From positions 1-64,000 of the forward strand of contig CAYSCS010000021.1 in assembly GCA_964429695.1 (NCBI GenBank): DNA of 64,000 nucleotides, given 5' to 3'. This DNA comes from CAYSCS01 sp964429695. GTDB lineage: Bacteria > Acidobacteriota > Aminicenantia > Aminicenantales > Aminicenantaceae. The position numbers and the translations under genes were made by a program. Under the pieces are notes generated by a model that was not told the DNA's origin, made no database searches, and saw only the letters and a program-made list of their open reading frames with translations. This document shows positions 17,055-27,057 of the stretch, one piece after another. Positions within the stretch are counted from its first letter, which is position 1; the number at the start of each line of letters is the position of its first letter.

Positions 17055-18203
17055 CTACTCTTTGTTTCTATTTTGAGATGATTCTTTCGTTTTTTCACTG
17101 AACCACGCCCAGAGTTTTTTATGGAAGTCATAACTCGGGGGATTATCGAGAAGAACCTTTAGAAAATTTTCTCCTTCCTGCTCATCAGGTTTGATAAGGA
17201 AGGTCAAGGTTTTCTCATATAAGCCCGGATACTCTGGATGAAATTGGACTCCCAGAATATTCGGATATTTCTGATGTTCAATGGCTTCTACGACTCTTCC
17301 ATCCACAGAAGTGGCTGCCACCCTTAATCCTTTTCCTAGCTTTTCAACTGCCTGATGATGAGAGCTCAGCACATAGACATGGTCTTCAGGCTTCAAGCCA
17401 AGTATCTTCAGAAAGCGGCTTTCTTTGGTGAAGCTAATAGGGTGCAATAAATAATGCGCAATCTTCAGTTCGGGAAATAAATGACGATAAGGATTTCTAT
17501 GCCAGTTTTCTCTTGGAAGCAAAGCAACGTCCTCAAGATAAGATTTTCCATAGACTTCGGACCAGATGTCCTGAATCAGCGAACCTCCAAGTCCCACATT
17601 CAAGCTCTGGCAGCCGAGGCAGATGAAGAGAACCGGATATTCCTGCTTCGCTTCAAGAAATGGGCGAAAGCTCTCATCCTGATATCCACCCAAGAGATGG
17701 AAGATTATCGAAAGCTCCAAGAGATGACGATAAGGAGTGACGATCGAAGTGAGGAAACTTGTTTTTTCCTTATAAAGCCTCGGGGGGATGTCTTCGCCTC
17801 CAAAGAAAATCATCCCATCTGACTGTTCAAAAATATCCCTGAAAACAGGCGTGCAGGGATTTTCTCCAAATATATTTTCAGATGAGAGCTCTCCTTCAAT
17901 GCGGTGGAATTTAAACCATTCAATCTTGTTATTATTTACATATTCTCTTGCCTTATTGAAGTCCGTGAGCTCTTTTTCATGGTAGTAGCCGATAACTTCA
18001 AAATCTTCGAGCGTGATTAAGCCCTTGGCCTTAAGGTGGTGAAGACTTCTGAGAGTGGACTCCACAGGATGAAAAATTGCAATTCTTATCCTTTTCGAAA
18101 TCTTTCCTTCTGAGTTAGCACCATGCAGGCGATGGGAAAGAAGGTTCCCCAGAGAAATGAGGAAAAACAATAAAAAGATTAAGTATTTTATCTTTTTTTC
18201 CAT
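17055..18203 (-). CDS. exported class I glutamine amidotransferase-like protein
   Basis: About 382 residues from an ATG at 18203 (GGAG eight bases upstream); longer frames back to 18308 use a TTG and would bury the signal peptide. A Sec signal (KKIKYLIFLLFFLISLGNLL) is followed by a class I amidotransferase fold. The nucleophile elbow is FICLGCQS with Cys195, and GVQFHPE supplies His322 and Glu324, so the Cys-His-Glu triad is complete. The FFGGEDIPPRLY segment resembles the gamma-glutamyl hydrolase/GABA hydrolase (C26) group, which cleave gamma-glutamyl bonds. A periplasmic location would suit a peptidase-like role better than amidotransfer. The second Cys in the elbow (Cys198) is unusual. 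It is a single gene, with no operon partners. Confidence 0.72.
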   Translation of the reverse strand: MEKKIKYLIFLLFFLISLGNLLSHRLHGANSEGKISKRIRIAIFHPVESTLRSLHHLKAKGLITLEDFEVIGYYHEKELTDFNKAREYVNNNKIEWFKFHRIEGELSSENIFGENPCTPVFRDIFEQSDGMIFFGGEDIPPRLYKEKTSFLTSIVTPYRHLLELSIIFHLLGGYQDESFRPFLEAKQEYPVLFICLGCQSLNVGLGGSLIQDIWSEVYGKSYLEDVALLPRENWHRNPYRHLFPELKIAHYLLHPISFTKESRFLKILGLKPEDHVYVLSSHHQAVEKLGKGLRVAATSVDGRVVEAIEHQKYPNILGVQFHPEYPGLYEKTLTFLIKPDEQEGENFLKVLLDNPPSYDFHKKLWAWFSEKTKESSQNRNKE

Positions 18204-18344
18204 CTTCGAATCTCCATCTTTATTTTCAGGAAAAAAAATTATATTTTCATTTTTCATTTTTAGCAACATCTTCAGGATAATCAAAAAGCAATCATCCCCT
18301 TCTGACAAAAAAGGTTACATTTCCCTCCCCTTTAATTCTGGTGT

Positions 18345-18629
18345 ATGATTATAAATAAAATAGCGAAGATGGAAAATTCTCATCGAGGAGAGAAAGGGGG
18401 AAAGTTCGAGCTCCTCTTCTATTCCGGTTATAAAGGGGAGGAAATTCCACGTGCAGTCCAGATAGGAGAACGTGAATTCAAGATTGACCAGGTTTTGGAG
18501 AGGGAAAGGGTCAGGGACCTCAAGTCAGGAAAGAACCTTGAAGTCTTTAAATGTTTAATGGAAGGGAAGAGGGTAAAGATTATAGTCTTTGATTCTGGAG
18601 AATGGAGTCTGAGTTTCCTCGACGAATGA
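18345..18629 (+). CDS. conserved-looking small protein of unknown function
   Basis: A 94-residue (or 86-residue, if the ATG at 18369 is used) soluble protein with coding-like composition. The pattern IPRAVQIGEREFKIDQVLER, then a strand with KCLMEGKRVKIIVFD and a final GEWSLSFLDE resembles short DUF6504-like proteins, in which a PRxFxxxGxxYxVxxIL motif precedes a beta-hairpin. This resemblance is from memory and tentative. It is transcribed divergently from the amidotransferase gene and has no ribosome binding site that decides the start. Confidence 0.55.
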   Translation: MIINKIAKMENSHRGEKGGKFELLFYSGYKGEEIPRAVQIGEREFKIDQVLERERVRDLKSGKNLEVFKCLMEGKRVKIIVFDSGEWSLSFLDE

Positions 18630-18911
18630 AGCCTTTATTCAATTTGGATCTATTTCCTGAGATAGTCTTATTCGGTTGCTAAAAGCCCTCCAGCCTCATT
18701 GATAAATTTAGGTAGCATGCCCTAGGATTTCTGAAGAGGGAGTCATTTTAAACCTATTTAAAATATTTCATTAAGCCTTAACTTTCCTCTCCCCGTTGTC
18801 ACTTTCTTTTATCACATTTTATAGAAAAATTTTAAAAATAAAAATTATAGAGAACCTTTTTTGTTCTATTTTCGTTTATTGAAGAGAAGAGTTTCGGAGG
18901 AGAAAAAATTT

Positions 18912-21065
18912 ATGTTGAGGATGAAAAAAATTAAGAGGAAGATGGTTTTTTTAGCACTCGTCTTTTTAATTTTTTTCTTTCTTAAAGGAATCGCCTTTCC
19001 AGAGGAAGGGCCAATTCGAGTTCCAAGGTTCTCTTCCCCTCCTAAGATTGATGGGGAGCTGGATAACCCTCTCTGGGAAGAAGAGGCGCTGAGGATTGAG
19101 GATTTTATCCAGCTCATGCCCAAAGAAGGGCAAAATCCTTCTGAAAAGACCATTGCTTATCTTGGCCATGATGAGAAAAATCTTTATATCGCCTTTAGGT
19201 GTGATGACTCTGAACCAAGAAAAGTTAGAGCCTCTGTGACTAACCGCGACAATTGCTTCCAAGACGACTGGGTCATAGTCTTTCTGGATACCTTCAACGA
19301 GAAGCGAAGGGCATTCGCCTTTTTCCTAAATCCCATAGGTGTCCAGATGGATGCCATGAGAATCGAGGAAGGAGGAAATGACAACATGGACCCCAGCTGG
19401 GATATGGTTTTTTTCTCGGATGGAAAGCTCGATGAAAAAGGTTATACGGTTGAGATTTCACTTCCTTTCAAGAGTCTTCGCTTTCCAGATAGAGAGAAGA
19501 AAATCTGGGGTCTTGTGATGGGAAGGAACATAGCTCGGAGCGGGGAAGTAATCATCTGGCCCTCTGTCACTCTAAAAATCCCCGGGATTCTCGCCCAATC
19601 GAAAGAGATACTGATTCAGGGGAAAGTAGAAAAGGGAAAGAATTTTGAACTGATGCCCATCCTAACCTCTCTCAAGACAAAGGAGAAGAACACGGACTTC
19701 GAGCCAGGAATTAATTTTAAATGGGGGATAAACTCGGATATGACCCTGGACCTCACGCTCAATCCCGATTTCAGCCATATTGAGGCCGACTCTCCACAGA
19801 TTGACATCAATCAAAGATTCGCCCTTTATTACCCGGAAAAACGGCCTTTCTTCCTCGAAGGGATGGAAATATTCCGTTTTCCAGAGATAGAAATGCTCTA
19901 CACCCGGAGGATTATCGACCCCCTCGCAGGTGCAAGGCTTACGGGAAAGTATGGAAGTTTTAGCTACGGACTTCTCACTGCCTATGATGCCAATCCTACC
20001 GAAAGCTTATGGGAAGTCCACAACGGCGGGACTAGGGAAGGCGAGGATGCCCTGTTCAACATTTTTCGCTTGAAAGCAGATGTTTTTGGAGAATCCTATC
20101 TTGGTTTTTGCCTTGCTGACAAAGAAATCGATGGAAATTACAACAGAGTCGCTGGAATCGATGGTCAACTGAGATTTAAAAATAAATTCTTTTTCTCCTT
20201 CCAGGCAATAGGCTCAAAGACTAAATTTGACGAAAAAGAAACTGAAATAGTACCGGCAATCTACAGTGAGTTTTCTTATTATTCGAAGTATTGGGGAAGT
20301 GGCCTCTGGTGGAAGTCGATTCACCCTGACTTTGAAGCCGCCTCCGGGTTTGTCAACCGGGTCGACTACAGGAGCTATGGCATGTATACTTCATTCAGAG
20401 TCTTTCCCCAGAAATATTTCTTGAACCAAATAGAATTAAGACTCATTGCAGGCGCAAGAGATGCCTATTTCGAGGATATCCAGACCGATAGATGGTTTAA
20501 TGCGCGTCTCCATTTCCGAATCACTGAATTCAACTGGCTAGTCATTACTTATAAAAACGAGATGGAAAGATACGCAGAGTTAGATTTCTATAAAAACTCC
20601 CTTGAAATCTACGCTGAGAACTCTCTGATCCGCTGGCTTCCTTTCAGTATATATTTTAGGACAGGAGACAGCATTTTTTATGATCCAGAAGACCCCTTCC
20701 TCGGATGGAGTAATTCCTATGGATTGTTTTTCACCTATAAGCCCAGTAACAGGATTCAAATAAGTTTCGATATCAACAAGGAGACCTTCTGGGAGAAGCT
20801 GGGAGGGAAAGAAATCTATGACTATAACGTCATCCGCCAGAGAACGACCTATCAGCTCTCAAAGGCACTCTCCCTGCGGACAATAGTTGATTATAACCAT
20901 TTCTATAAAAAAATTTATGGGAGTTTTCTTCTAAGCTACATCCTTCGTCCTGGAACGGTTTTCTTCTTTGGCCTCGATAATACTCTTCTCAGAGATGAGG
21001 GAGGAATTTATGCTCAGTCAGGCTACAGCCTCTTTCTCAAGTTCTCCTACTGGTGGAGAATCTGA
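18912..21065 (+). CDS. DUF5916 protein with N-terminal CBM9-like domain
   Basis: About 717 residues from an ATG at 18912 (GGAGG upstream; the ATG at 18861 is in frame but would precede a non-signal stretch). Order: basic n-region and hydrophobic signal (KMVFLALVFLIFFFLKGI), a carbohydrate-binding family 9-like beta-sandwich (about 25-190, with PKIDGELDNPLWEEEA and LGHDEKNLYIAFRC), then the DUF5916 region, which looks like a 16-20-strand outer-membrane barrel (FYYPEKRPFFLEG-type motif as LYYPEKRPFFLEGMEIF, and C-terminal FLKFSYWWRI). The family is common in Bacteroidota and Acidobacteriota-like phyla; its substrate is unknown. It is a single gene. Confidence 0.8.
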   Translation: MLRMKKIKRKMVFLALVFLIFFFLKGIAFPEEGPIRVPRFSSPPKIDGELDNPLWEEEALRIEDFIQLMPKEGQNPSEKTIAYLGHDEKNLYIAFRCDDSEPRKVRASVTNRDNCFQDDWVIVFLDTFNEKRRAFAFFLNPIGVQMDAMRIEEGGNDNMDPSWDMVFFSDGKLDEKGYTVEISLPFKSLRFPDREKKIWGLVMGRNIARSGEVIIWPSVTLKIPGILAQSKEILIQGKVEKGKNFELMPILTSLKTKEKNTDFEPGINFKWGINSDMTLDLTLNPDFSHIEADSPQIDINQRFALYYPEKRPFFLEGMEIFRFPEIEMLYTRRIIDPLAGARLTGKYGSFSYGLLTAYDANPTESLWEVHNGGTREGEDALFNIFRLKADVFGESYLGFCLADKEIDGNYNRVAGIDGQLRFKNKFFFSFQAIGSKTKFDEKETEIVPAIYSEFSYYSKYWGSGLWWKSIHPDFEAASGFVNRVDYRSYGMYTSFRVFPQKYFLNQIELRLIAGARDAYFEDIQTDRWFNARLHFRITEFNWLVITYKNEMERYAELDFYKNSLEIYAENSLIRWLPFSIYFRTGDSIFYDPEDPFLGWSNSYGLFFTYKPSNRIQISFDINKETFWEKLGGKEIYDYNVIRQRTTYQLSKALSLRTIVDYNHFYKKIYGSFLLSYILRPGTVFFFGLDNTLLRDEGGIYAQSGYSLFLKFSYWWRI

Positions 21066-21629
21066 GGCTCAGGGTTTGCCTTTTCTCTAGCTTCGGCTCT
21101 AACTCATTCTCTGCCCCTTTCCTCAGCAGGAGAGGGAAAATATTTTAGACTTTATGCTGGCTTTTTTAGAATTGAATTTAGAGTGCTAAGAATCAGACCA
21201 TCCTGTTTGGCAAAGAGATAAAAAGAGCTCATCAGATCTAAAAGGAAGAACAAGGTGTTATGGGAGACATTTTTCACTTTGAGAAAAGAGCTTTTTCGGG
21301 GTTTCTTGGATTATCCACAAGAATTTAGATTAAAAGATTGCTTTTAGATAGGGGTGTTTTCAACGAGAATTTTTAGAATAAAATTGATGACAATTGGCCC
21401 CCTCGCTTATGGATATTCATCAATTACCCTTATAAAATAATGAATTTGCTTTGGCAGAACAAGTTATTTTCAGGATAAAAATCTTGTATTTTTGGGTCTA
21501 AGAAATTCAGATAAACTCTCTTTTTTAAAGGGCTCTTTATCCCTTTTCTTCGGGCGAGAAAATGAGATTTTTCAAATACTTTTTTTCCTGTATAATTCTA
21601 CCTTAAAAAATTAAAAAAGGAGGGCAAGA
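21066..21629. other. gap upstream of M24-like gene
   Basis: No gene or repeat recognised. A perfect TATAAT at 21591-21596 is a plausible -10 element for the downstream gene; the -35 region (about 21568) is poor. Confidence 0.4.
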
Positions 21630-23012
21630 TTGATCGGGCGAAGATCTTTCATGAAAAGTTTAGGTTTTGGATTCCTGGGGCTTAGACCTTTAGCCAGTGC
21701 CTTTTCCCGGGATTTAGCCTCTAAAGGAGAATCGGAAAAACTTCTAATCAAGAATCCAGCTCATCCACAGCCTGCAACATATGACCGTTTGCCAATTTCC
21801 TGGTATAAAAGAACCGTCGCTAGATTAAAAGAGATGGTAAGGGAGAAAGGAGTGAGGGCTATTGTTCTCCAGGATCCATGGAACATAATTTATTTCACCG
21901 GTCTTTTTCATAGCTCAACTGAGAGACCATTTTATGCCGTATTTCCCGTGGAGGAAGACGCTCTTTTCTGGTACCATCCAGGACTCGATCGTGACCTGGT
22001 GACAAGCTGGTGGTCAACCGAGAATGAATATTATTTTGATTATCTCCACGCAGAAGGAGGTCATCCTGAGAAAGGGAAAGTGGTCCTGGGTAAGACGGTG
22101 GATTTATTCGAATGGTTACTTGAGGGTTTGAAAAAGAGAGGCTTCAGCGACAAGGTGATTGGCATCGACACCGAGCTGCCTCCTTCAAAACTCAAGAAGG
22201 CTAAGGATTTGCTTCCTGAAGCAAGTTTTGAGGACATATCTGATATTTGTCTTAAGATGCGCATGGTAAAGACTCAGGAAGAGATTGCTCTCATCCAGCG
22301 TGCGATGAACTATTTCAGCCGTATTCATGCTTTTGCGCGTGACTACATTTTGGAGAAAGGAACAGACGCCACAGATTTTGAAGTGGGCATGGCAGCCACA
22401 GAATACGGAACAGAACTGATTATGAAGGATATTAAAAGGGATGGGCTTCCTCATAAAGCAGTTGGAATTGTAATTGGTGTGGAGTGTCGCTCAGGCGTTG
22501 CCACGGCTTATCCTCATCCCAATCAATTTTTTCATAAGAAGATTGAGCGAGGGGATGCCCTTCAGGTTGCGGGAGTTGTAAAGATAGGTGGCTATGGAGG
22601 CGAGCTCTACAGGTATTACCAGATTGCCCCCTGGGACAAACACCGCGAGAAACTCTGGGAGGTAGTCACCGAATGCGTCCATATCCAGGAGAAGGAATCA
22701 AGGGCAGGGAGAACCTGTGCCGAGGTGGCAGCCAAGATTCATCAATACCAAGTCAAGATGGGAGTAGACAAGTATATCTACCACCGTCCGGCTCATGGTG
22801 AAGGAATGGAGGGTCATCAGGCTCCTTGGCTTGCTCTTGGCGATAGGACGGTACTAGAGGAAGGGATGACCTTCAGTGTAGAACCCGGTCTCTATGACCC
22901 AGAGAATGGCTTCGGTTACAACCCAAGCGATAGCCTTCTTGTTACCAGAAAGAAGGGTATTCTGATGAGCTCAGTGCCCTACACCAAGGAATGGATGTTT
23001 CTTCGCCTTTAG
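21630..23012 (+). CDS. Tat-exported M24/creatinase-fold protein with degenerate metal site
   Basis: 460 residues from a TTG at 21630, supported by AAGGAGG with a 6-base spacer. The N terminus GRRSFMKSLGFGFLGL is a twin-arginine (Tat) signal. The N-terminal creatinase domain (about 40-200) and C-terminal pita-bread domain (about 215-460) match Xaa-Pro aminopeptidases. Aligning with E. coli PepP, the five metal ligands are Asp, Asp, His, Glu, Glu. Here the first Asp is Ala (GDALQVAGV), the second is Glu (GGELYRYY), His is kept (RPAHGEG), Glu is kept (SVEPGLY) and the last Glu is Ser (YNPSDSLLVT). A dinuclear metal site therefore looks impossible. The protein may be a creatinase-like, metal-independent hydrolase or a binding protein. 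Confidence 0.8.
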   Translation: MIGRRSFMKSLGFGFLGLRPLASAFSRDLASKGESEKLLIKNPAHPQPATYDRLPISWYKRTVARLKEMVREKGVRAIVLQDPWNIIYFTGLFHSSTERPFYAVFPVEEDALFWYHPGLDRDLVTSWWSTENEYYFDYLHAEGGHPEKGKVVLGKTVDLFEWLLEGLKKRGFSDKVIGIDTELPPSKLKKAKDLLPEASFEDISDICLKMRMVKTQEEIALIQRAMNYFSRIHAFARDYILEKGTDATDFEVGMAATEYGTELIMKDIKRDGLPHKAVGIVIGVECRSGVATAYPHPNQFFHKKIERGDALQVAGVVKIGGYGGELYRYYQIAPWDKHREKLWEVVTECVHIQEKESRAGRTCAEVAAKIHQYQVKMGVDKYIYHRPAHGEGMEGHQAPWLALGDRTVLEEGMTFSVEPGLYDPENGFGYNPSDSLLVTRKKGILMSSVPYTKEWMFLRL

Positions 23013-23474
23013 CTCTAAGGGTGAGGAAAGAGTTATTCTCGACAAGTTTTTAGATGAAGCACAGAAAAAATAAAGGAGAAAAATTTATTCTCTCCTGCAC
23101 CATCAAAGCAAAAAGCGGATGGCTTTCATCCCTTGAGATAATCAGAAATGTCTAAGAAGGAAAAGAATTCCAAGAAATAATTTTAATTTTATTTAAAAAG
23201 GGGCGATTTCTTTGAAAATAGCCTGGAAATTGAGATGAGCTGAGGAAAGTTTTTCAGAAATTAAGAAGCAATAAAAAGAGAAGGGGAATTTTGACAAGAA
23301 GGAGGATATTCCTTAAACAGACTATGTTGTGGATCATGATGAAGTTTTTTAAGGGGAGGACTTTATGAGATTTTTGCGAAAGTGAGTTCTTAATTAAGAA
23401 GTATCTTGATAAAAAGAAGATATAAAAATATATTTTGAACTCTTATATTCACAAATAAAACGAAGGAGGGAAGA
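23013..23474. other. gap upstream of second TonB receptor
   Basis: No gene recognised. A TTGACA at 23293-23298 with a weak TAAACA 17 bases later is a possible but poor promoter. Confidence 0.3.
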
Positions 23475-23549
23475 ATGATTCATAAATCATTGAGAATTCT
23501 TATTGCTGGGTTATTTTTGTTAGGGATGTCTTTAATGACATCTGCTTAA
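23475..23549 (+). pseudogene. signal peptide of TonB receptor 2, ended by in-frame TAA
   Basis: An ATG with a strong AAGGAGGG site starts MIHKSLRILIAGLFLLGMSL, followed by MTSA and then TAA at 23547-23549. The same frame continues directly into the mature receptor (RQTGSLFGTV). A Gln codon CAA at this place would restore the usual AxA-Q cleavage site, as in the paralogue at 7875, so a single C-to-T change explains the stop. Confidence 0.75.
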
Positions 23550-23564
23550 AGACAGACAGGTTCA

Positions 23565-26453
23565 TTGTTTGGGACAGTAACTGACGATGAAGGTAATCCC
23601 CTTCCTAATGCAATGGTAACAATAAGCTGTCCAGCCATGATGGGAACTCAAGTGTTCACCACTTCTGAGAGTGGGACTTTCAGGTTCCCGGCAGTTCCGC
23701 CTGGAAGCGGTTATTTAATCACAGTTGAGATGCCCGGATTTAAGACATTAAAAAGAGGAGATATAACTGTTAATGTGGGAAAAACAGTGATGATAAAAAT
23801 CCAATTAGAAAGGGCAGCCTTGGAGGAAGAAGTAACAGTGATAGCTCCATCTCCTACCGTGGATGTAACAAGCTCTAAAGTGAGCATCACCTATTCTCAA
23901 GAACTGCTTCTTAACATTCCTCTAGCTAGGGATTTCTATGATGTAATCAAGACTGCTCCTGGTATCATTTCAGAAGAAAATCCAGCTCATCGCACATATT
24001 CCTCACATGGCTCTACAGTAAGGAGTAATCAGGCTGCTTTGGATGGCGTTAATATTACAGACCCATTTGTTATGACCAACAGAGTAGGATTTTCCTTTGA
24101 TGCTTTTGAAGAGATTGAATTAGAGGTTGGTGCTCATCCAGCTGAAGTTGGAATGACTGATGGAGCTTATGTAAATATTGTCACTAAATCTGGGGGAAAT
24201 GAATTACATGGTATGGCTAACTTTTATTTTTTTACAGAGGGGATGGTTAAGAGTCTGATTCCTGAGGCAGAAGCAGAAGCCGTAGGATTGACTGGACCCT
24301 CTGGGATGAAAACATTTGGTGATTACAATTTAAGCCTTGGAGGTCCAATTATAAGAGATAGATTGTGGTTCTTTGTCAATGGAAGATACATCAATTGGAA
24401 GCTTTCTCATGAAACAATTCCTAGTGGAGCGTTCGATCTCACTCATGATGAGTTAAATACCTTTGTCAAATTGACCCTTCAACCTTTGCCCAGTTTCAAA
24501 TTAACAGGAATGTGCAGCTTCGGGAATATTGATGAGCCAATTCTTGCTTCGATGCCCCCTCTTCCTTATTGGGAAAAGACAGCCTGGGTATCTGTGGATA
24601 ATCAGCGTGACCTAACCATTCTGGGAATGATCAACTGGGTCGCTGACCAGAACACATTTTTTGACATTCGTTTCAATTATTTAGCCAATTGGTGGCCATG
24701 GCGTGTTCACCCTGATGCTGATCCTTATCTTCCAACGACTATTGACCTTTATACGAACATAGTGACAGGGTCAGTTTATTTAGGGAACCAAGATGCAGAT
24801 GTCTTCCGGCTTCAACTCATGGCAAGCGGGACTCGATTCGTAGACAACTTCTTGGGAGGGAATCATGAGATAAAGGCAGGAGTAGAATACGAAGAAAGCG
24901 ATTCTAGATATCAAAACTACAAACAGTCTCCTTACTTCATGACTCTGACCTTTACGGGCCTACCCTGGGGTTTGCACTTTCTCGTTCTTTATATGGGTAT
25001 GTTTTATGTCGCTAATTATGGGGAAAAACCAAGGGATACAGTGTCTCAATCTAGATTAAGAAGATTTAGCCTCTTTTTTCAAGATAGTTTCACAATTAAA
25101 AAAAGAATAAATCTCAACCTGGGAATGAGGTATGATGAATCGCACGGTGACCTATTAGGAGGAACTCACAAACCCCTTGGAGCAAAAGATCCTTTCTTAG
25201 TGGCTCTGGCACCGAGTGTTTTTAAAGAAACCACCATCCCGGATATGAAAGATGTCATGAAATGGAAGGATCTTTCTCCGAGAATAGGACTCGTCTTTGA
25301 CGTCTTTGGTGACGCAAAAACTTCTTTGAAAGCCTCATGGTCTCGCTACAATGAATATTTGGGCTTAGTCTATTTCCATGGACAACATCCCTTCATGTTT
25401 AACACAGTGGAAACTTTATGGTTTGACCTCAATGAAAATGGAATCATAGAAGATTCGGATTTCTTTTTACCCACTTATCTTCCTCCTGACCCCAGCGATT
25501 TTAACCCCCTGGATGTGATTAACCCCAAGGTAAAGGGCTCACTCGCTGATGAATTCATTGTCGGTTTGGAGAAGGAAATTTACAAGGACTTCAGTGCTTC
25601 CATCTCCTTTATCCAAAAAATAAAAACGAGAATGCCTCAGGTCGTGGAAAAATTTAGGGGTTCTACTCCCGAGAGTGAATGGTGGATTCCCTACTCTGTA
25701 ACTGATCCAGGCTGGGATGGAGAGTATGGAACTACTGATGATAAAGAGATTACAGTTTATGGAGTAAAAGCAGGAGCCCCTGAGAGCAGGGGCTACCTTA
25801 CTAACATTGATGACAAGGTAAAGACAGAGAGGAAGTACAGGGAAGTAGAACTCACTCTTGCAAAAAGAATGTCTAACCGCTGGCAGCTTTTAGGCTCGAT
25901 AACCTGGAGCAAATTCGAGGGAAATATTGAAGCAGACTACGGAGGCAGCATTGCCGAAGCACTCGGTAATTTTTCAACTCCTAATTACCTCGTCAACAGA
26001 TATGGCAGGCTAAATTTCGACCGTCGCCTAGTCATAAAACTGCAGGGGTCTGTGCTGATGCCATGGGAAGTGATGATGAGTGCCTTTTACTTATATTCTT
26101 CCGGTGAGCCATGGACCAGGACACTCGAAATTCAGCTTCCTTACGATTCATCCTTTGAGTATCCTGGGACTTTAGTCACTGTGAATGGCGACCCTGCAGG
26201 CTCTTATAGAAAGCGCTCAAGAAATAATTTAGATATTAGAGTAGAAAAAAGTTTTAAAGTAGGGAAATTTGGGAGATTGTGGATCTTCCTCGATGTGCTG
26301 AATGTTCTTGGTGAACACTGGTTCGACGTCAATCAAGACCCTGGCGGAAGAGTCCTCAATGACGGCTCATTTCAAAGATGGCCTACCTACGGTCAATTTA
26401 CAGCTGCTCATGGTCTGAGGACACTCAAGTTGAGCGCAAGATTCATATTCTGA
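23565..26453 (+). CDS. TonB-dependent receptor, Oar-like (paralogue), lacking contiguous signal peptide
   Basis: The 962-codon frame begins at an internal TTG only because a TAA at 23547 interrupts it; the true start is almost certainly ATG 23475. Domains: carboxypeptidase-regulatory-like domain (SLFGTVTDDEGNPLPNAMVT), plug with DGVNITDPFVMTNRVGFSFD and VNIVTKSGG, and a long barrel ending LRTLKLSARFIF. It has the same layout as the 7875 receptor but clearly diverged sequence. Beyond the one nonsense codon the frame is intact for nearly 2.9 kb, so the mutation is recent, a sequencing error, or read through. Without the signal peptide the product could not reach the outer membrane. Confidence 0.8.
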   Translation: MFGTVTDDEGNPLPNAMVTISCPAMMGTQVFTTSESGTFRFPAVPPGSGYLITVEMPGFKTLKRGDITVNVGKTVMIKIQLERAALEEEVTVIAPSPTVDVTSSKVSITYSQELLLNIPLARDFYDVIKTAPGIISEENPAHRTYSSHGSTVRSNQAALDGVNITDPFVMTNRVGFSFDAFEEIELEVGAHPAEVGMTDGAYVNIVTKSGGNELHGMANFYFFTEGMVKSLIPEAEAEAVGLTGPSGMKTFGDYNLSLGGPIIRDRLWFFVNGRYINWKLSHETIPSGAFDLTHDELNTFVKLTLQPLPSFKLTGMCSFGNIDEPILASMPPLPYWEKTAWVSVDNQRDLTILGMINWVADQNTFFDIRFNYLANWWPWRVHPDADPYLPTTIDLYTNIVTGSVYLGNQDADVFRLQLMASGTRFVDNFLGGNHEIKAGVEYEESDSRYQNYKQSPYFMTLTFTGLPWGLHFLVLYMGMFYVANYGEKPRDTVSQSRLRRFSLFFQDSFTIKKRINLNLGMRYDESHGDLLGGTHKPLGAKDPFLVALAPSVFKETTIPDMKDVMKWKDLSPRIGLVFDVFGDAKTSLKASWSRYNEYLGLVYFHGQHPFMFNTVETLWFDLNENGIIEDSDFFLPTYLPPDPSDFNPLDVINPKVKGSLADEFIVGLEKEIYKDFSASISFIQKIKTRMPQVVEKFRGSTPESEWWIPYSVTDPGWDGEYGTTDDKEITVYGVKAGAPESRGYLTNIDDKVKTERKYREVELTLAKRMSNRWQLLGSITWSKFEGNIEADYGGSIAEALGNFSTPNYLVNRYGRLNFDRRLVIKLQGSVLMPWEVMMSAFYLYSSGEPWTRTLEIQLPYDSSFEYPGTLVTVNGDPAGSYRKRSRNNLDIRVEKSFKVGKFGRLWIFLDVLNVLGEHWFDVNQDPGGRVLNDGSFQRWPTYGQFTAAHGLRTLKLSARFIF

Positions 26454-27057
26454 GGAGAAATGAACCACAGATGAAAGAAAATAATCATAAATTTTTATTA
26501 AAGAAGATAATGTGGCGATGAAGAGACTCTGCTTAGCAGTTTTTGGTTAAGGTCTAAAAAATGGAGAAAAAATTCTCTTGAGCTAATAGGGAAGGAAATA
26601 TTTAAAAGGTAAAGAAATCATAGAGAATTTCTTTAGTCTGTATTTTATTAAGTCCAAGGTTAGAAGGATTGAGGTTAGTTTGGAGGAGATTTGCATTGAG
26701 CCGCTTTCTAAACAAAGGTTTGAGGAGAAATATTTAGTATTTAAAAAATGCTAGGTTTTCATTAAAAGGCCTTTGTCCTGAAATACATGCTCCTAAAGTA
26801 ACCAAGAAATAACTATCTTGGCTTTTATTGACTTTGGCAAAAAAGGTTAATTAAAGCCAAAATTTCTCTCTTAATGAGGGAATGCACAGAAAGGATAATG
26901 AAGGTGCGTCCGGAAATAGGTTATACACAAGATTCTAGGAGTGGTTATCCAGCGTGATGTGAAGCGAAGAGAAAATGACGAGGGGGAAAAGAGAAGTTTT
27001 CTTGGATAAAATTTTTTTCTTGAACTCACATCTTTTCTTCCATTTCTCAAGCCTCTA
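26454..27057. other. gap upstream of Lol-like operon
   Basis: No gene, repeat or RNA recognised. The promoter of the five-gene operon starting near 27058 should lie in its right part, but I see no convincing -35/-10 pair. Confidence 0.35.

Noticed and set aside
23293..23321. Promoter TTGACA-17-TAAACA before TonB receptor 2
   Set aside because: The -10 element is poor and it lies about 150 bases from the start, so it is mentioned only as possible.
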